From positions 496,001 through 560,000 of the forward strand of contig CANNCV010000002.1 of assembly GCA_947503245.1 (NCBI GenBank): a stretch of 64,000 nt of DNA, written 5' to 3'. The position numbers and the translations under genes were made by a program. The notes beneath the pieces were generated by a model. The model worked only from the letters and a program-made list of their open reading frames with translations, did not search any database and was not told the DNA's origin. The DNA comes from an uncultured Sphingomonadaceae bacterium. GTDB lineage: Bacteria; Pseudomonadota; Alphaproteobacteria; Sphingomonadales; Sphingomonadaceae. Within the stretch, counting starts at the first letter, position 1; each line of letters starts with the position of its first letter. Shown here in pieces: positions 8,290 to 18,021 of the stretch.

Positions 8290-10014
8290 TCAAACTGCCT
8301 CGCCACGCGCTATCATATCCGCTACCGCAGCAATATCGGCATCGCTTAAGCCATAATCATCCCGCGCGGCCTGTTCGGAGATATAACCGCGTGCCAGATC
8401 GCGTTTGACCAATTGACTGTCGCGCTGCTTTGGGTTGCCATAGCCGCCGCCACCCGGAAAGCCGAGGCGCACAATATGCTCAGCGCCAACAGGCTGCTTG
8501 CCCTTGCCTTTTAACTTCGTGCCATCGTCCAGCGCGATAGTTGTTGGTGCGCCATTGCCGCCATTATGCCGCCCGCGCGCGGGGTGATCCACGCGGTCAA
8601 ACATGGCGGAGAAATCGCATTCATGGCCCTGTGCTGGAGCGACATCCATATACTGCCCCAAACCGCCGCGATATTTGCCAGCGCCGCCGCTATCCATGCG
8701 CAATTCTTTACGCCAGATAATCACTGGCCCGGCATGTTCGGTCGCCTCCACCGGCATGGTCATCACTCCAGAGGGGAATGCGGTGGCGTTCATGCCGTCC
8801 AAAGTGGGGCGTGCCCCTGCCCCGCCGGAATTGAAGGTAAGCACTTCGGCGCGCTGCCCTGAATTATTGGGGCCGTGATTGGTCAGCGCTTTATCTTGTC
8901 TAGGGCGCAGCGATAGCTGAAAATTGCATAATGTGCCGGCCCCTTCTGCTGGCACAGTGTCCGGCAAAATCTGGTCCAGCGCGCCATACACCGTATCGGG
9001 CAGCATATGGCCGATCACATGGCGCAGCGCCACAGGAGCAGGGTGCGGCGCGTTGACGATGCAGCCTATCGGCGCGGTGATGACAAAGGGAGCAAGTGAC
9101 GCCGCATTGTTGGGAATATCGGGCGCAATGGCACATTTCAGCGCATAACAGGCATAGGCCTCTGTATAGACCATGGGCACATTTATGCCCTTGGCATCAA
9201 CCGGCGACGAACCGGCAAAGTCACAGAGTATCTGGTCTTTCTCAATCGCCACAGTCGCGCGCAGGGTGATGGGGCGGTCATAGCCATCAATCACCATCTC
9301 CCCGCTTGCCTTACCAGGCTTCAACGCATTGATCTTCACCAGAGTGGCGCTGCGCGAATTACTGAGGATGAAAGCGGAAATATCCTCCAGATCAGCCAGC
9401 GCAAATTCGTGCATCATTTCTATCAGCCTTTTATGGCCAATCTCATTGCACGTCGCCAGCGCATAAATATCGCCCACCACTTGATCCGGCTCACGCACAT
9501 TGGCCCGCACCATGGCGACCAGCATCTGGTTCACCGCGCCCTTATCGGCAAATTTCATGATCGGGATATAAAGCCCCTCTTCATAAACCGAATTGGCGTC
9601 TGCGGTAAAACCTATGCCGCCAATATCCACCACATGCGCGGTACAGGCAAAAAAGCCAATTAGCGCGCCGCCATGGAAGCTGGGCGAGACAATGGTGATG
9701 TCATGCAGATGCCCTGTGCCTTCCCATGGGTCGTTGGTGATATAGACATCACCTTCATGCATATTGTCATAGCCAATGCGGCGAATAAAATGCGCCACAG
9801 CGGCGGCCATCGCATTGACATGGCCCGGCGTGCCCGTGACCGCCTGTGCCAGCATATTGCCCGCGCGGTCATAAACACCGGCAGACAGATCGCCGGCCTC
9901 TCGCACAGAGGTGGAAAAGGCGGTACGGATCAGCGCTTGGGCTTGTTCCTCAACAATAGAGATCAGCCGGTTCCACATTACCTGATGCTGCACGCTGCTG
10001 GCGGCTTTGTTCAT
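8290..10014 (-). CDS. Hydantoinase B/oxoprolinase family protein
   Basis: 574 residues, the usual length for HyuB. Typical motifs are AFSTSVREAGDLSAGVYD near the start, VYITNDPWEGTGHLHDI and the glycine-rich SGGAGKYRGGLGQ and GFPGGGGYGNP segments near the C-terminus. With HyuA it forms an ATP-dependent amidohydrolase acting on hydantoins, 5-oxoproline or related cyclic amides; acetone-carboxylase-like complexes are distant relatives. Its ATG overlaps the hyuA stop by 4 bp (ATGA), so translation is coupled. Confidence 0.92.
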   Translation of the reverse strand: MNKAASSVQHQVMWNRLISIVEEQAQALIRTAFSTSVREAGDLSAGVYDRAGNMLAQAVTGTPGHVNAMAAAVAHFIRRIGYDNMHEGDVYITNDPWEGTGHLHDITIVSPSFHGGALIGFFACTAHVVDIGGIGFTADANSVYEEGLYIPIMKFADKGAVNQMLVAMVRANVREPDQVVGDIYALATCNEIGHKRLIEMMHEFALADLEDISAFILSNSRSATLVKINALKPGKASGEMVIDGYDRPITLRATVAIEKDQILCDFAGSSPVDAKGINVPMVYTEAYACYALKCAIAPDIPNNAASLAPFVITAPIGCIVNAPHPAPVALRHVIGHMLPDTVYGALDQILPDTVPAEGAGTLCNFQLSLRPRQDKALTNHGPNNSGQRAEVLTFNSGGAGARPTLDGMNATAFPSGVMTMPVEATEHAGPVIIWRKELRMDSGGAGKYRGGLGQYMDVAPAQGHECDFSAMFDRVDHPARGRHNGGNGAPTTIALDDGTKLKGKGKQPVGAEHIVRLGFPGGGGYGNPKQRDSQLVKRDLARGYISEQAARDDYGLSDADIAAVADMIARGEAV

Positions 10015-12143
10015 GCGCCCTCTCCTTTTCGTGTTACCGCGATGCAGCCATCGGCCAGACAGATGGCGCTGCGGCTAGCAGGCACGATGATCGTCGTTTC
10101 ATCTTCCACGATAATAGCGGGGCCGTCTAAAACCTGCCCCGCAGTCAGATCAGCACGCGGGTAGATTTTCGCTTGGGCTGCTGTGCCCAATCCGGCATCA
10201 AATAACGCTCTCTCGCCCGATGCTTTGGCCTGTGTTTGGTCGCCCAATGCATCCAGCGTATCACTCGCCATTTTCGGCGTTTGCGCATTGACTGACCAGA
10301 TGGTGATTTCCACGTCCATACCATCCACAGGACGCCCAAACAGATTGGCATATTGTGCCTCAAAAGCGGCTTTATACGCATCAGCACGCGGCTCAGAAAT
10401 CTGCGCGGGTGAAAGCGGCACCGGTATCTCCCACCCCTGACCGACATAACGCATATAGGCGCGGCAGTGGCTGATAATATCAGCATGTGCATCGCAGGAC
10501 CGCACAAAGGCGCGTGCTTCTTCTTCCAGAGCCGCAAAGAGGCTTTTCACGCTTTCACCATCAAAATCGCTCAGCCGCATATAGACGCTGCGCGTTGCCT
10601 CAAAACCAAAGGGCGCGCGCAAGAAACCGACCGCAGAGCCAACCCCGGCAGATGGCGGAATGATAAGCCGTTCAACGCCCAGTTTTTCGCATATTCGCCC
10701 GGCGTGCAACGGCGCTGCACCGCCAAAGGCAATCATAGTATAATCGGCCAGATCTTCCCCATTTTCCACCGCATGAACCCGCGCGGCATTGGCCATATTC
10801 TCATCCACCATTTCCGCCACGCCAAAGGCCGCCATTTGCGCATCTATGTTCAGCGGACCGCCTATATGTGTATTCAGCGCGTCAGACGCCGTTTGCGTTT
10901 GCAGGGCAAAGCTGCCCCCGGCAAAATTGTCCGGGTCCAGCTTGCCCATGACCAGATCGGCATCTGTCACCGCCGGACGCACACCGCCGCGGCCATAGCA
11001 TGCAGGACCAGGCGCTGATCCAGCAGATTCCGGGCCGACCCGTATCTGGTTCATTGCATCAACATAGGCCAGCGAACCACCGCCCGCGCCAATTTCCACC
11101 ATATCGATAACCGGTATCGAAATCGGCATGCCAGAGCCTTTTTTGAAGCGATAGCTGCGCGCCACTTCAAACACGCGCGCGGTTTTGGGCTGCCCATCGC
11201 GGATAAGGCATATTTTTGCCGTGGTCCCGCCCATATCAAAGCTCAGCACTTTATCGAGACCATGGCGCGAAGCTATATCCGCCGCAAAAATCGCGCCACC
11301 AGCCGGTCCGGATTCGACCAGCCGTACAGGAAAATCTGCTGCATCTTCTAGCGATATGATCCCGCCGCCGCTGTGCATCAAAAAGATGGTGCCGGTCATG
11401 CCGTTCTCAGCAAAACGGTCTTTGAGACGCCCCAAATAGCTTTTCATCTGCGGCTTGATATAGGCGTTGGCGACCGTGGTATTAAACCGCTCATATTCGC
11501 GCATTTGCGGGCTGACTTCGCTCGACAGCGAAAGCATGACACCATGCATTTTCTGCGCCAATATATCGGCGATCATGCGCTCATGAACAGGATTGGCATA
11601 GCCGTGGATCAGCCCGATAGCGATGCTTTCATAGCCCGCTTTAATCAGCCGATCGGCCAACGCTTCCACCTCTGCCGGATCAAGCGGCAACAAGACCTGC
11701 CCGTGCGCATCCACCCGTTCGGCCAGCGTGTAACGCTGTTGGCGCGGCAAAAGCGGTTCGGGCAGCACAAGGTTGAGATCATATTGCTCAAAACGCGATT
11801 CCGTGCGCATTTCAATAACATCACGAAAGCCCTGTGTGGTGATAAGCGCCGTCTTTGCCCCGCGCCGTTCGATCAGCGCATTGGTCGCCAAAGTGGTGCC
11901 ATGAATGACCTGATCAATGGCATCAGGCGCGCAACCCGCTGCTTCGCATACCTGCATCATACCCGCCAAAATGGCATCTTCTGGCGCGCCATAGCTGGTC
12001 AGCACTTTGGTAGAAAACTGGCCAGCCGTTCCTGCTCGCCCTGTTTCCAGCACAATATCGGTAAATGTGCCGCCAATATCGACACCCATGCGGATGCGCG
12101 GCTTGTAAGAATTTTCTGATTGGGAAGTGTTTTCGCTCGTCAT
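10011..12143 (-). CDS. Hydantoinase A/oxoprolinase family protein
   Basis: 710 residues. The N-terminal Hydant_A_N domain begins RMGVDIGGTFTDIVLE, an ASKHA-type nucleotide-binding motif. The central Hydantoinase_A domain has LSFDMGGTTAKICLI and FGGAAPLHAGRICEKLG. A C-terminal domain (DETTIIVP) follows. It is the ATPase subunit partner of the HyuB encoded downstream with a 4-bp overlap. The exact substrate cannot be told; no hydantoin racemase, transporter or 5-oxoproline-specific gene adjoins it. Confidence 0.93.
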   Translation of the reverse strand: MTSENTSQSENSYKPRIRMGVDIGGTFTDIVLETGRAGTAGQFSTKVLTSYGAPEDAILAGMMQVCEAAGCAPDAIDQVIHGTTLATNALIERRGAKTALITTQGFRDVIEMRTESRFEQYDLNLVLPEPLLPRQQRYTLAERVDAHGQVLLPLDPAEVEALADRLIKAGYESIAIGLIHGYANPVHERMIADILAQKMHGVMLSLSSEVSPQMREYERFNTTVANAYIKPQMKSYLGRLKDRFAENGMTGTIFLMHSGGGIISLEDAADFPVRLVESGPAGGAIFAADIASRHGLDKVLSFDMGGTTAKICLIRDGQPKTARVFEVARSYRFKKGSGMPISIPVIDMVEIGAGGGSLAYVDAMNQIRVGPESAGSAPGPACYGRGGVRPAVTDADLVMGKLDPDNFAGGSFALQTQTASDALNTHIGGPLNIDAQMAAFGVAEMVDENMANAARVHAVENGEDLADYTMIAFGGAAPLHAGRICEKLGVERLIIPPSAGVGSAVGFLRAPFGFEATRSVYMRLSDFDGESVKSLFAALEEEARAFVRSCDAHADIISHCRAYMRYVGQGWEIPVPLSPAQISEPRADAYKAAFEAQYANLFGRPVDGMDVEITIWSVNAQTPKMASDTLDALGDQTQAKASGERALFDAGLGTAAQAKIYPRADLTAGQVLDGPAIIVEDETTIIVPASRSAICLADGCIAVTRKGEGA

Positions 12144-12278
12144 GGCTGAGTGCTAAGTCAGACCGTCGGCAATGCCAAGTTATTTGCTTGCTTTTTCCAA
12201 AGTTAAGCGCAAACTTTGGCCATTGAAAAACAAAAATAATCAGCCGCATTTCGCGACTGATTATAAGGGGGACGCACA

Positions 12279-12680
12279 ATGATAATCCTGACACGTATAT
12301 TGGTCGCAGCTGTCGGCTTGCTCTTTGCTTTTATGGCGGCAGGATTTTTGTTAAGCACTGAAACAGAGGCGAGCAAAATCGGCCTGACCACCTTAAGCGT
12401 GCAAGGTTTTGCCACTGTCAGGGCAGATATTGGCGGATTTTTCGCCTTTTGTGCGGGCCTGTCGCTTTATGGCGCAGCCACAAAAAGCATCAGAGTGCTA
12501 TGGCCTGTTGCCTTGCTGGTCACGCTCGCTTTGGCAGGGCGGTTGCTTAGTCTGGTGCTGACAGGACCGGGGGACATGTTTCATGTGCCGATCATTGCCG
12601 AAGTCATTATCATCGTCATTCTGTTATGGGCGCACAAAACATGGTCCGCCTCTGCACCGAAGTTTGGAATTTCACGATGA
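12279..12680 (+). CDS. Small DUF4345-like integral membrane protein
   Basis: 133 residues with four predicted membrane helices (about residues 4-26, 50-68, 72-90, 101-118). The ATVRADIGGFFAFCAGLSLYGA segment between helices resembles DUF4345-type proteins, which have no known role. It stands alone between hyuA (divergent) and a convergent minus-strand peptide gene. Function unknown. Confidence 0.7.
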   Translation: MIILTRILVAAVGLLFAFMAAGFLLSTETEASKIGLTTLSVQGFATVRADIGGFFAFCAGLSLYGAATKSIRVLWPVALLVTLALAGRLLSLVLTGPGDMFHVPIIAEVIIIVILLWAHKTWSASAPKFGISR

Positions 12681-12838
12681 AGGTCCATAAGGGGCATTTA
12701 CCCATATGAAGCGCTTGCAAGAATTTTTGACAGCGGCAAAAACGTCGCCAGTCAGCCATAACACTATGTGCACGCGGTTATTTTAATGCCGGTTATAGTG
12801 GTTCTGGCGTGATTGGCCTTTGGTATGAATAATTTTGG

Positions 12839-12988
12839 TTAACTTGACGATGTAACGCCACCGATAGTGCCTTCCCCGGCGGCACCAAAGTTTAATTGAA
12901 TAGCCTCACTACCTTCCCGCAATACCATCAATTCGGGCTTTGTCCAAACTTGCTTTACCCCAGATTTGCAAAGCGTATTCTCACTCAT
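12839..12988 (-). CDS. 49-residue RiPP precursor-like peptide, paralogue 1 (outlier)
   Basis: A 49-codon gene with a GGG-containing leader (TGTTAGGGATATATC before the ATG). The peptide has the leader motif VWTKPELMVL (Trp15-Pro18-Leu20), then EAI, a segment with Phe34 and acidic Glu39, and a Ser-rich end SSS. The same length, motif positions and acidic residue 39 occur in the three paralogues at 20740-21633, but this one is the most divergent. The W-x-K-P-x-L motif corresponds to the Y/W-xx-P-x-L signal bound by PqqD-type lasso leader-binding proteins. It lies just upstream of a flavoenzyme gene's 3' end, 8 kb from the other copies. Confidence 0.75.
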   Translation of the reverse strand: MSENTLCKSGVKQVWTKPELMVLREGSEAIQLNFGAAGEGTIGGVTSSS

Positions 12989-13000
12989 GATATATCCCTA

Positions 13001-13028
13001 ACATTATTATGATCGTTAATATTGTCAA
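13001..13028 (-). promoter_or_regulatory. Sigma70-like promoter of the outlier precursor gene
   Basis: On the minus strand, TTGACA (13028-13023) and TAATGT (13006-13001) are separated by 16 bp. The TSS would be near 12995, directly before the ATG at 12988; a very short leader or a slightly shifted -10 is possible. The TGTTAGG sequence ahead of the start codon is also found before paralogues 2 and 3. Confidence 0.5.
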
Positions 13029-13156
13029 CGTATTGATACAGTTATATGTATATCTCGTAAATATGATAGCAATATTTATCACATCAAAATTAGGGCAGGA
13101 TGCAAAGATTTGCGGCTCTTGCAGAATAGGCGTAACTGCAAAATATCATAACAAAA

Positions 13157-13189
13157 TAAGGGCGCCGGCAATTGCTTACAGCGCCCTTA
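13157..13189 (-). terminator. Rho-independent terminator downstream of the flavoenzyme gene
   Basis: A perfect 9-bp stem (TAAGGGCGC at 13157-13165 with GCGCCCTTA at 13181-13189) and a 15-nt loop. On the minus strand it is followed by a T-rich tract (TTATTTTG). It resembles the GGGCGCC stems that follow precursor genes 2-4, and lies between the flavoenzyme gene and paralogue 1. Confidence 0.7.
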
Positions 13190-13272
13190 CATAATCTGGA
13201 TACGCTCTTTTAAACTTGGCCTCGCGATAGATTACGCCCGACACCTTTGATTTTTTAATCATAAAGACCGGC

Positions 13273-15213
13273 TTAAATACCCTCAACCATGACGCGGGTG
13301 TCCGGCACAAAATTGACCGCTGGCATAGCTATATCCGGATAGGCCATACGCCTGAGACTCTTCAGCGCGGCAACTATGGCTCCTTCCTGCCAGCCGGGCA
13401 GTGACGATAACTGATCACCCACGACAAAAAATACCGGGTCACTCAGGCTGCCATTTTCATCATAAATACCGGAGCCTAGGGACAGATCGTTGAAATGCCG
13501 CACGGCATCCTCTGTCGGGATCACCTGCCATTGCGCCCAACCACCCTTAATATAGGGCATGTTCTGCCAAGCAATGGCAACACCATCCTGCAGGCCAGCG
13601 CCAAAGGCTTCACCAAATTTGCTGGCACCTTTACGCGCATTATCCAATCGCTCCTGCACCGGCTTTTTACCCCAGCGATAGGCGACGCTGCTGAAATTAT
13701 AGGCGCCTGTCAAAACACCCTTTTCATCATGATAGCCTGTAGACGGGTACCAGATTTGCGCGATCTCGTCCGATGTCCATGATATGCCGCCAAATATGGG
13801 CACAACCCCGATTTCGCTGTCAGGAACACTGCAAACGCTGACATCATGGCCGTCAACATGGTGCTCCGTAAAATCACTGCCCTGCCACAAATTGCGATCT
13901 GCCTGCCAGCCGACTTTGGTTGTATTGGCCAAAAACCGTGCGACATAACCATCTTTATCCGGCGTAGCTGAAGGCTCAAACTGCGCCTTGAAAACGGCAT
14001 GCAAGCCATCTTTGAAAGGCCCGGATAGCCCAGCACTGGGCACAGGGCTTAACAGTTTCTCAGACAGGATATCCTTTAGAAACGGCATAGCCATATTGCT
14101 GAAACAATAATCGGCGCGATATTCTTTCAATGCGTCTGTGCCGACCTGAGCAACCAAGACGATAAATTCCTTGGTCTTATGGTCCCAATCGATTTTCTTA
14201 ACCGGACTGTTCAGATGAATGTCTCCGCCCAGAGCGGCCACTTGGCGAGCAAAGGCATGTTGCACCTGATCCATTCCGCCTACAGGCTGGAACAATGTTG
14301 ATTGCCACAAAAAGTCACTGGGTTGGTAAAAGCGGGTCTTTTTCCAAAATTCGGATTCCAGCAGGGAATTCAACCCCAATGCGCTGGCCGCTTTGCCAGC
14401 ATCAACGCCTGGCAACACATCAAACCCTGCACGGGCAAGCGCTTGTTCAAAACCATCAGGGCCTGCTGTTGGCGCATATTTTGCCACTGGCTTACCATGC
14501 GCATCTTTGCTGACGCTAAGCTCACCAAAAGACACCATCAAATTCTGCAACTGCTTTGCCCGTTCGGCCTGCTCGGCTTCTGGAATGTCCAGATCGGCAC
14601 TGGTCACCAGTTCAGCCGCATTGTCATAGACCATCTGTGCCAACCAGCCGCGAATATTATGATCCAACCGGCGATAAACCACAGGCTCTGAGTTAAATGG
14701 CCCGCCATCCATCTGCACCAGATTGGAGCCTGAATTCATCACATAAACCTCAACGGCCACGCCAAAGTCACGCAAATATCCCAGCAAATGCTTATGACTG
14801 GACGGAATACGCCCAGGCCCGGCATTCAGATAGGGCTGCTCATCGCCAACCGGCTGTTTAAACCGGATGGTCTGCGTCTCCCATGGTTCAGACCCGCTAA
14901 GCTCGCTATTTTTATCTTCAGTTAAAGTGTCGCCCGTGCGCAAGGTCAGGCAGCGCCCGCCAGTTCGGTTTTGGGCTTCTAAGATCGTTACCGCCATGCC
15001 CGTCTTTTGCGCCAGTAATTCATAGGCCGTAGTCAGACCCGACACACCTGCGCCCAGTATGATGGCGCGTTTTCCGGCAAAACTTCCTTCTTCCAATTGC
15101 AAAGGGCCAGCAACAGAATTGTTCGCCGCTAATGTGGCTTTATCCAAAGCAGCCCAGGCTTGGCGCGAGCTGTGCTCTGCCAAAAATTCCGCTCTATCGA
15201 CATATTGTGACAT
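13273..15213 (-). CDS. FAD-dependent amine/L-amino-acid oxidase-like protein
   Basis: 646 residues from the ATG at 15213 (AAGGAAA 6-8 nt upstream; the longer frame to 15249 has no such site). The FAD Rossmann motif ILGAGVSGLTTAYELL and ILEAQNRTGGRC lie near residues 50-90. The C-terminal FAD motif FVVGDQLSSLPGWQEGAIVAAL, with Trp in GWQEGA, is typical of flavin amine oxidases such as L-amino-acid oxidases, VioA/RebO and tryptophan monooxygenase. These oxidise an amino acid to its imine with O2. No signal peptide is seen. It is co-directional with the putative heme-binding protein gene upstream (129-bp gap), and a VioB-type ferritin-like gene is divergent. Confidence 0.85.
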   Translation of the reverse strand: MSQYVDRAEFLAEHSSRQAWAALDKATLAANNSVAGPLQLEEGSFAGKRAIILGAGVSGLTTAYELLAQKTGMAVTILEAQNRTGGRCLTLRTGDTLTEDKNSELSGSEPWETQTIRFKQPVGDEQPYLNAGPGRIPSSHKHLLGYLRDFGVAVEVYVMNSGSNLVQMDGGPFNSEPVVYRRLDHNIRGWLAQMVYDNAAELVTSADLDIPEAEQAERAKQLQNLMVSFGELSVSKDAHGKPVAKYAPTAGPDGFEQALARAGFDVLPGVDAGKAASALGLNSLLESEFWKKTRFYQPSDFLWQSTLFQPVGGMDQVQHAFARQVAALGGDIHLNSPVKKIDWDHKTKEFIVLVAQVGTDALKEYRADYCFSNMAMPFLKDILSEKLLSPVPSAGLSGPFKDGLHAVFKAQFEPSATPDKDGYVARFLANTTKVGWQADRNLWQGSDFTEHHVDGHDVSVCSVPDSEIGVVPIFGGISWTSDEIAQIWYPSTGYHDEKGVLTGAYNFSSVAYRWGKKPVQERLDNARKGASKFGEAFGAGLQDGVAIAWQNMPYIKGGWAQWQVIPTEDAVRHFNDLSLGSGIYDENGSLSDPVFFVVGDQLSSLPGWQEGAIVAALKSLRRMAYPDIAMPAVNFVPDTRVMVEGI

Positions 15214-15342
15214 CAGATTTCCTTGTAAAAAGGGCAGAACAATAGCCATCAGGCAAAGCGCTTCATGCCCGCCATATGTTCAAACCAAATAATGGGGTGA
15301 GCACGGGCGATCATGAAAGCGCCCGTGCTCGGGGGGTATAGG

Positions 15343-16224
15343 TTATACTTTTTTGAGCGTATTCACATTGACATGCGGCCAGGTAATCAGCCCGTCTTTG
15401 CCAAATTTCTTGTGAAAGATGATGTCACTAATCTGCGTATATTGCAGTTGCAGAAATGTGCTTCCATCCGCCTCTTTAACCGTTTCGATCCAGAAAATAG
15501 TCTCAAAACGCGGCGTATCAGCGCGGTCTACTATAAAGGGAATATTGGTTATCCCACCGCTATTTTTGGAATCCATCACAAAGGTCGTTGTGTGTACAAT
15601 ATCCTGACCAGCAATATCTGCCTCCAGCGTTTTGTTCACATCGGCGGAGACAAAAGGTGTACCTTGCGAAACTATGGAATACACGTCCGTATATCCCAAA
15701 GGCGTATTGGGCCCCGTATCAGGTGGCAGGGCGGATTGTACGGGGAAGGATGGCGGACCATTTGTCTCTGACGCATTGCCCAAGATCATCGCACTGTCGC
15801 CATGCGGTATAGTGGCCGATCGCGCGAGTGAAAATGGCGGTTTTGGACCGGCTGTCCCATCATTGTTAAAAACATTATCAAGATAGAGCCACATGCCGTT
15901 TTCCACGTGCAGAGTTTCGTTCGTATCCGTGTCGCTGACGGTCAGTTCATACATCAAACCAGTGACAAATTGATCAACATCCCCGCCACGGTTGCGCACC
16001 GCTCCACCAATGGGGGTAAAGACAATCGTCTCAGTATAAGGCTGCAACAAAAGCTTGAAGTCGCCTTCATCGCTCGGCGTTGAACCCTTTGAAGGTAAAG
16101 CAACGAGATTCCAGCCTTTCGACCCAACCCATTTGCCCGCCAAATCGGCCAATGGGCCCAAATTTTCTCTAACGTCGCTCGCCGTGCCGCTTAATCGCGT
16201 ATAACTCTCAGGTATTACTTGCAT
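15343..16224 (-). CDS. Putative heme-binding beta-barrel (lipocalin/nitrobindin-like) protein
   Basis: 293 residues, no signal peptide. The N-terminal part (about residues 18-45, LGPLADLAGKWVGSKGWNLV) resembles the L-x-G-x-W-x-G start of heme-binding beta-barrel or lipocalin-like domains. Alternating hydrophobic strands follow through YTETIVFTPIGGAV and FVTGLMYELTV to the C-terminal LQYTQISDIIFHK. No catalytic motif was recognised. It appears co-transcribed with the flavoenzyme and is divergent from the ferritin-like gene across a 207-bp AT-rich gap, so it may handle a cofactor or product of that pathway. The function is an inference. Confidence 0.55.
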   Translation of the reverse strand: MQVIPESYTRLSGTASDVRENLGPLADLAGKWVGSKGWNLVALPSKGSTPSDEGDFKLLLQPYTETIVFTPIGGAVRNRGGDVDQFVTGLMYELTVSDTDTNETLHVENGMWLYLDNVFNNDGTAGPKPPFSLARSATIPHGDSAMILGNASETNGPPSFPVQSALPPDTGPNTPLGYTDVYSIVSQGTPFVSADVNKTLEADIAGQDIVHTTTFVMDSKNSGGITNIPFIVDRADTPRFETIFWIETVKEADGSTFLQLQYTQISDIIFHKKFGKDGLITWPHVNVNTLKKV

Positions 16225-16431
16225 AAATGCCTCCTAAAATTAAGCGCGACCAATTTTTTCATATTTTTATTATTGTTTAATTAACCAATAGAAAGTTACA
16301 TATTGATACACCGAACAAGTGCACAATATAATGCTTTTTATTTTGTTATTTATTGTTGATAAGGTGATTGTTATCACGTAGAAGCAATATTTGATTGTAG
16401 GAATTAGACGTTATTTGAGGGGATAACAAAT

Positions 16432-18000
16432 ATGATAAGTGATCCTATTACCCAGTTTACCGCTGCTGAGCTGAAACTGATTGAACAAATGAATGCGCAA
16501 TTGACGCATGATACAGCGCTAGCGAAGCTGAAAGAGCTGCTGCAAGTCGCGGTGGAAATCGAGCTCGCGACCATCCCGATCTATCTTTACACATATTATT
16601 CTATCGACAGGACGCGCTTTAGCGGCGCGCATATGCGTGAGACAGATATTTTCGCCAACAAAGCCGGCGGCGCGGTGATGAGTGTAGCGGTAGAAGAGAT
16701 GCTGCACATGTCGCTATCGTCGAACATATTGTACTCGCTGGGGCAAATGCCGCAACTTTATCTGCGCGCACCGCAATCCTATCCTGCGCCATTGCCATTC
16801 CACAATCCGCAAGGGCCAAAGGGTCCGAATGGCGGCACCGATGTCCGCATACCGCTTGCCAAGCTGACCTATGAGCAGTTATGGCACTTCCTGCAGATTG
16901 AATATCCGGAAGCCCCCGATGCAACGCCGCAAGACAGTGATTGGGACTCAATCGGTCAGGTCTATTCTTATATACGCTGTTTGATAGCTTGCGACCATTT
17001 GACAGATGCTGATTTCACACAGGGGCCTCAGCCGCATCAGATACAAGGGTTTAACTACTCACCCAATAATACGGATACGGTTCACCCTTCGGGCAAGTTT
17101 GACCCATGGAAAGCCGCACCCAACCCTGCCATCCCCAATCCACCGCCCGGTAGCGATCCCCTGCCCAGTGCATCGGATGCAGCTGTCTATTCCAATGCAG
17201 CGGATAGCCATGCAGGGCCGGCTGAATTAATTACTATCGGCAGTAAGCAAGATGCCTATTTTGCAATTGATACAGTTTGCGATCAAGGCGAAGGCTATTC
17301 CCAACCCGGATTGCCTACGCAAGAATATGATGATCAGAGCAAATCGGAACTGTCGCATTATTATAAATTCCTGACCATTCAGGCGCAATTTGACCGGTTT
17401 GAGCATTATGTGGAGCAATTGCCCGCTAATCCCGCTCCACCGGCACCGGTAACACCCACCATGACCGAGGCAGGTTTGGCCGCTGACAAAGTGGTATTTG
17501 ATTATCCGGACAATCCCATGACCGCGGATTATCCAACAGAATTCCAGCCAATCTCCAATTTCTGCAATGGCGTCTTCCAATATATGCTGGTCCTGACCGA
17601 AACATTGTTCTTGGTGCCGCCAGAGGAGCAAAAACTGTTCTTCAATGAAGGTATGCACCGATCAATGATCTGGGTGTTGGACAAATATATTCAGGGAATG
17701 AGGAAAGTCAGCATTCCGTCAGGCAAATTTGCTGGCAAGTCCTTTGCATGCACATTTGAGAATCTCGACCTTGGCACAAGAGAAGCCAGTTTCGCCGCTC
17801 TGCGCGATTTGGGAACGGCAGCAATAGCCGCGGCCAATACTCTGGCAGCAGCAGATAAGACAAAATATGGCAGCCTCGCCAGCAATGTTACCTATTATGT
17901 CGATCAGACCTTTGGCGTGACGGATGGGACGACCAAGTTCATGCCATTGCCCGATGTCAAAGATTTTTGGAACGGCGATACGCCAGTGTCTAACGGATAA
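16432..18000 (+). CDS. Ferritin-like protein related to the C-terminal domain of VioB/RebD
   Basis: 522 residues. The four-helix metal-binding core has carboxylate ligands in VEIELATIPIYLYTYYSI (Glu42/Glu44) and VEEMLHM (Glu88/Glu89, His92). Further motifs shared with VioB (from memory) are DQGEG (284-288), SHYYKF (308-313) and an IPSG-x-FAG-x-x-F segment near residues 425-435. VioB and RebD couple two imino acids made by an L-amino-acid oxidase. Here the N-terminal heme-type half of VioB is absent, and a separate putative heme-binding protein and an amino-acid-oxidase-like protein are encoded divergently. It is followed 21 bp later by the Cys-rich gene and probably forms one operon with it. 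Confidence 0.8.
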   Translation: MISDPITQFTAAELKLIEQMNAQLTHDTALAKLKELLQVAVEIELATIPIYLYTYYSIDRTRFSGAHMRETDIFANKAGGAVMSVAVEEMLHMSLSSNILYSLGQMPQLYLRAPQSYPAPLPFHNPQGPKGPNGGTDVRIPLAKLTYEQLWHFLQIEYPEAPDATPQDSDWDSIGQVYSYIRCLIACDHLTDADFTQGPQPHQIQGFNYSPNNTDTVHPSGKFDPWKAAPNPAIPNPPPGSDPLPSASDAAVYSNAADSHAGPAELITIGSKQDAYFAIDTVCDQGEGYSQPGLPTQEYDDQSKSELSHYYKFLTIQAQFDRFEHYVEQLPANPAPPAPVTPTMTEAGLAADKVVFDYPDNPMTADYPTEFQPISNFCNGVFQYMLVLTETLFLVPPEEQKLFFNEGMHRSMIWVLDKYIQGMRKVSIPSGKFAGKSFACTFENLDLGTREASFAALRDLGTAAIAAANTLAAADKTKYGSLASNVTYYVDQTFGVTDGTTKFMPLPDVKDFWNGDTPVSNG

Positions 18001-18021
18001 GATCGCACAGAGGAGGGATAT

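Noticed and set aside
13009-13194. 61-codon frame upstream of the flavoenzyme 3' end
   Set aside because: It runs through the promoter of the outlier precursor gene and a terminator hairpin; AT-rich chance frame.
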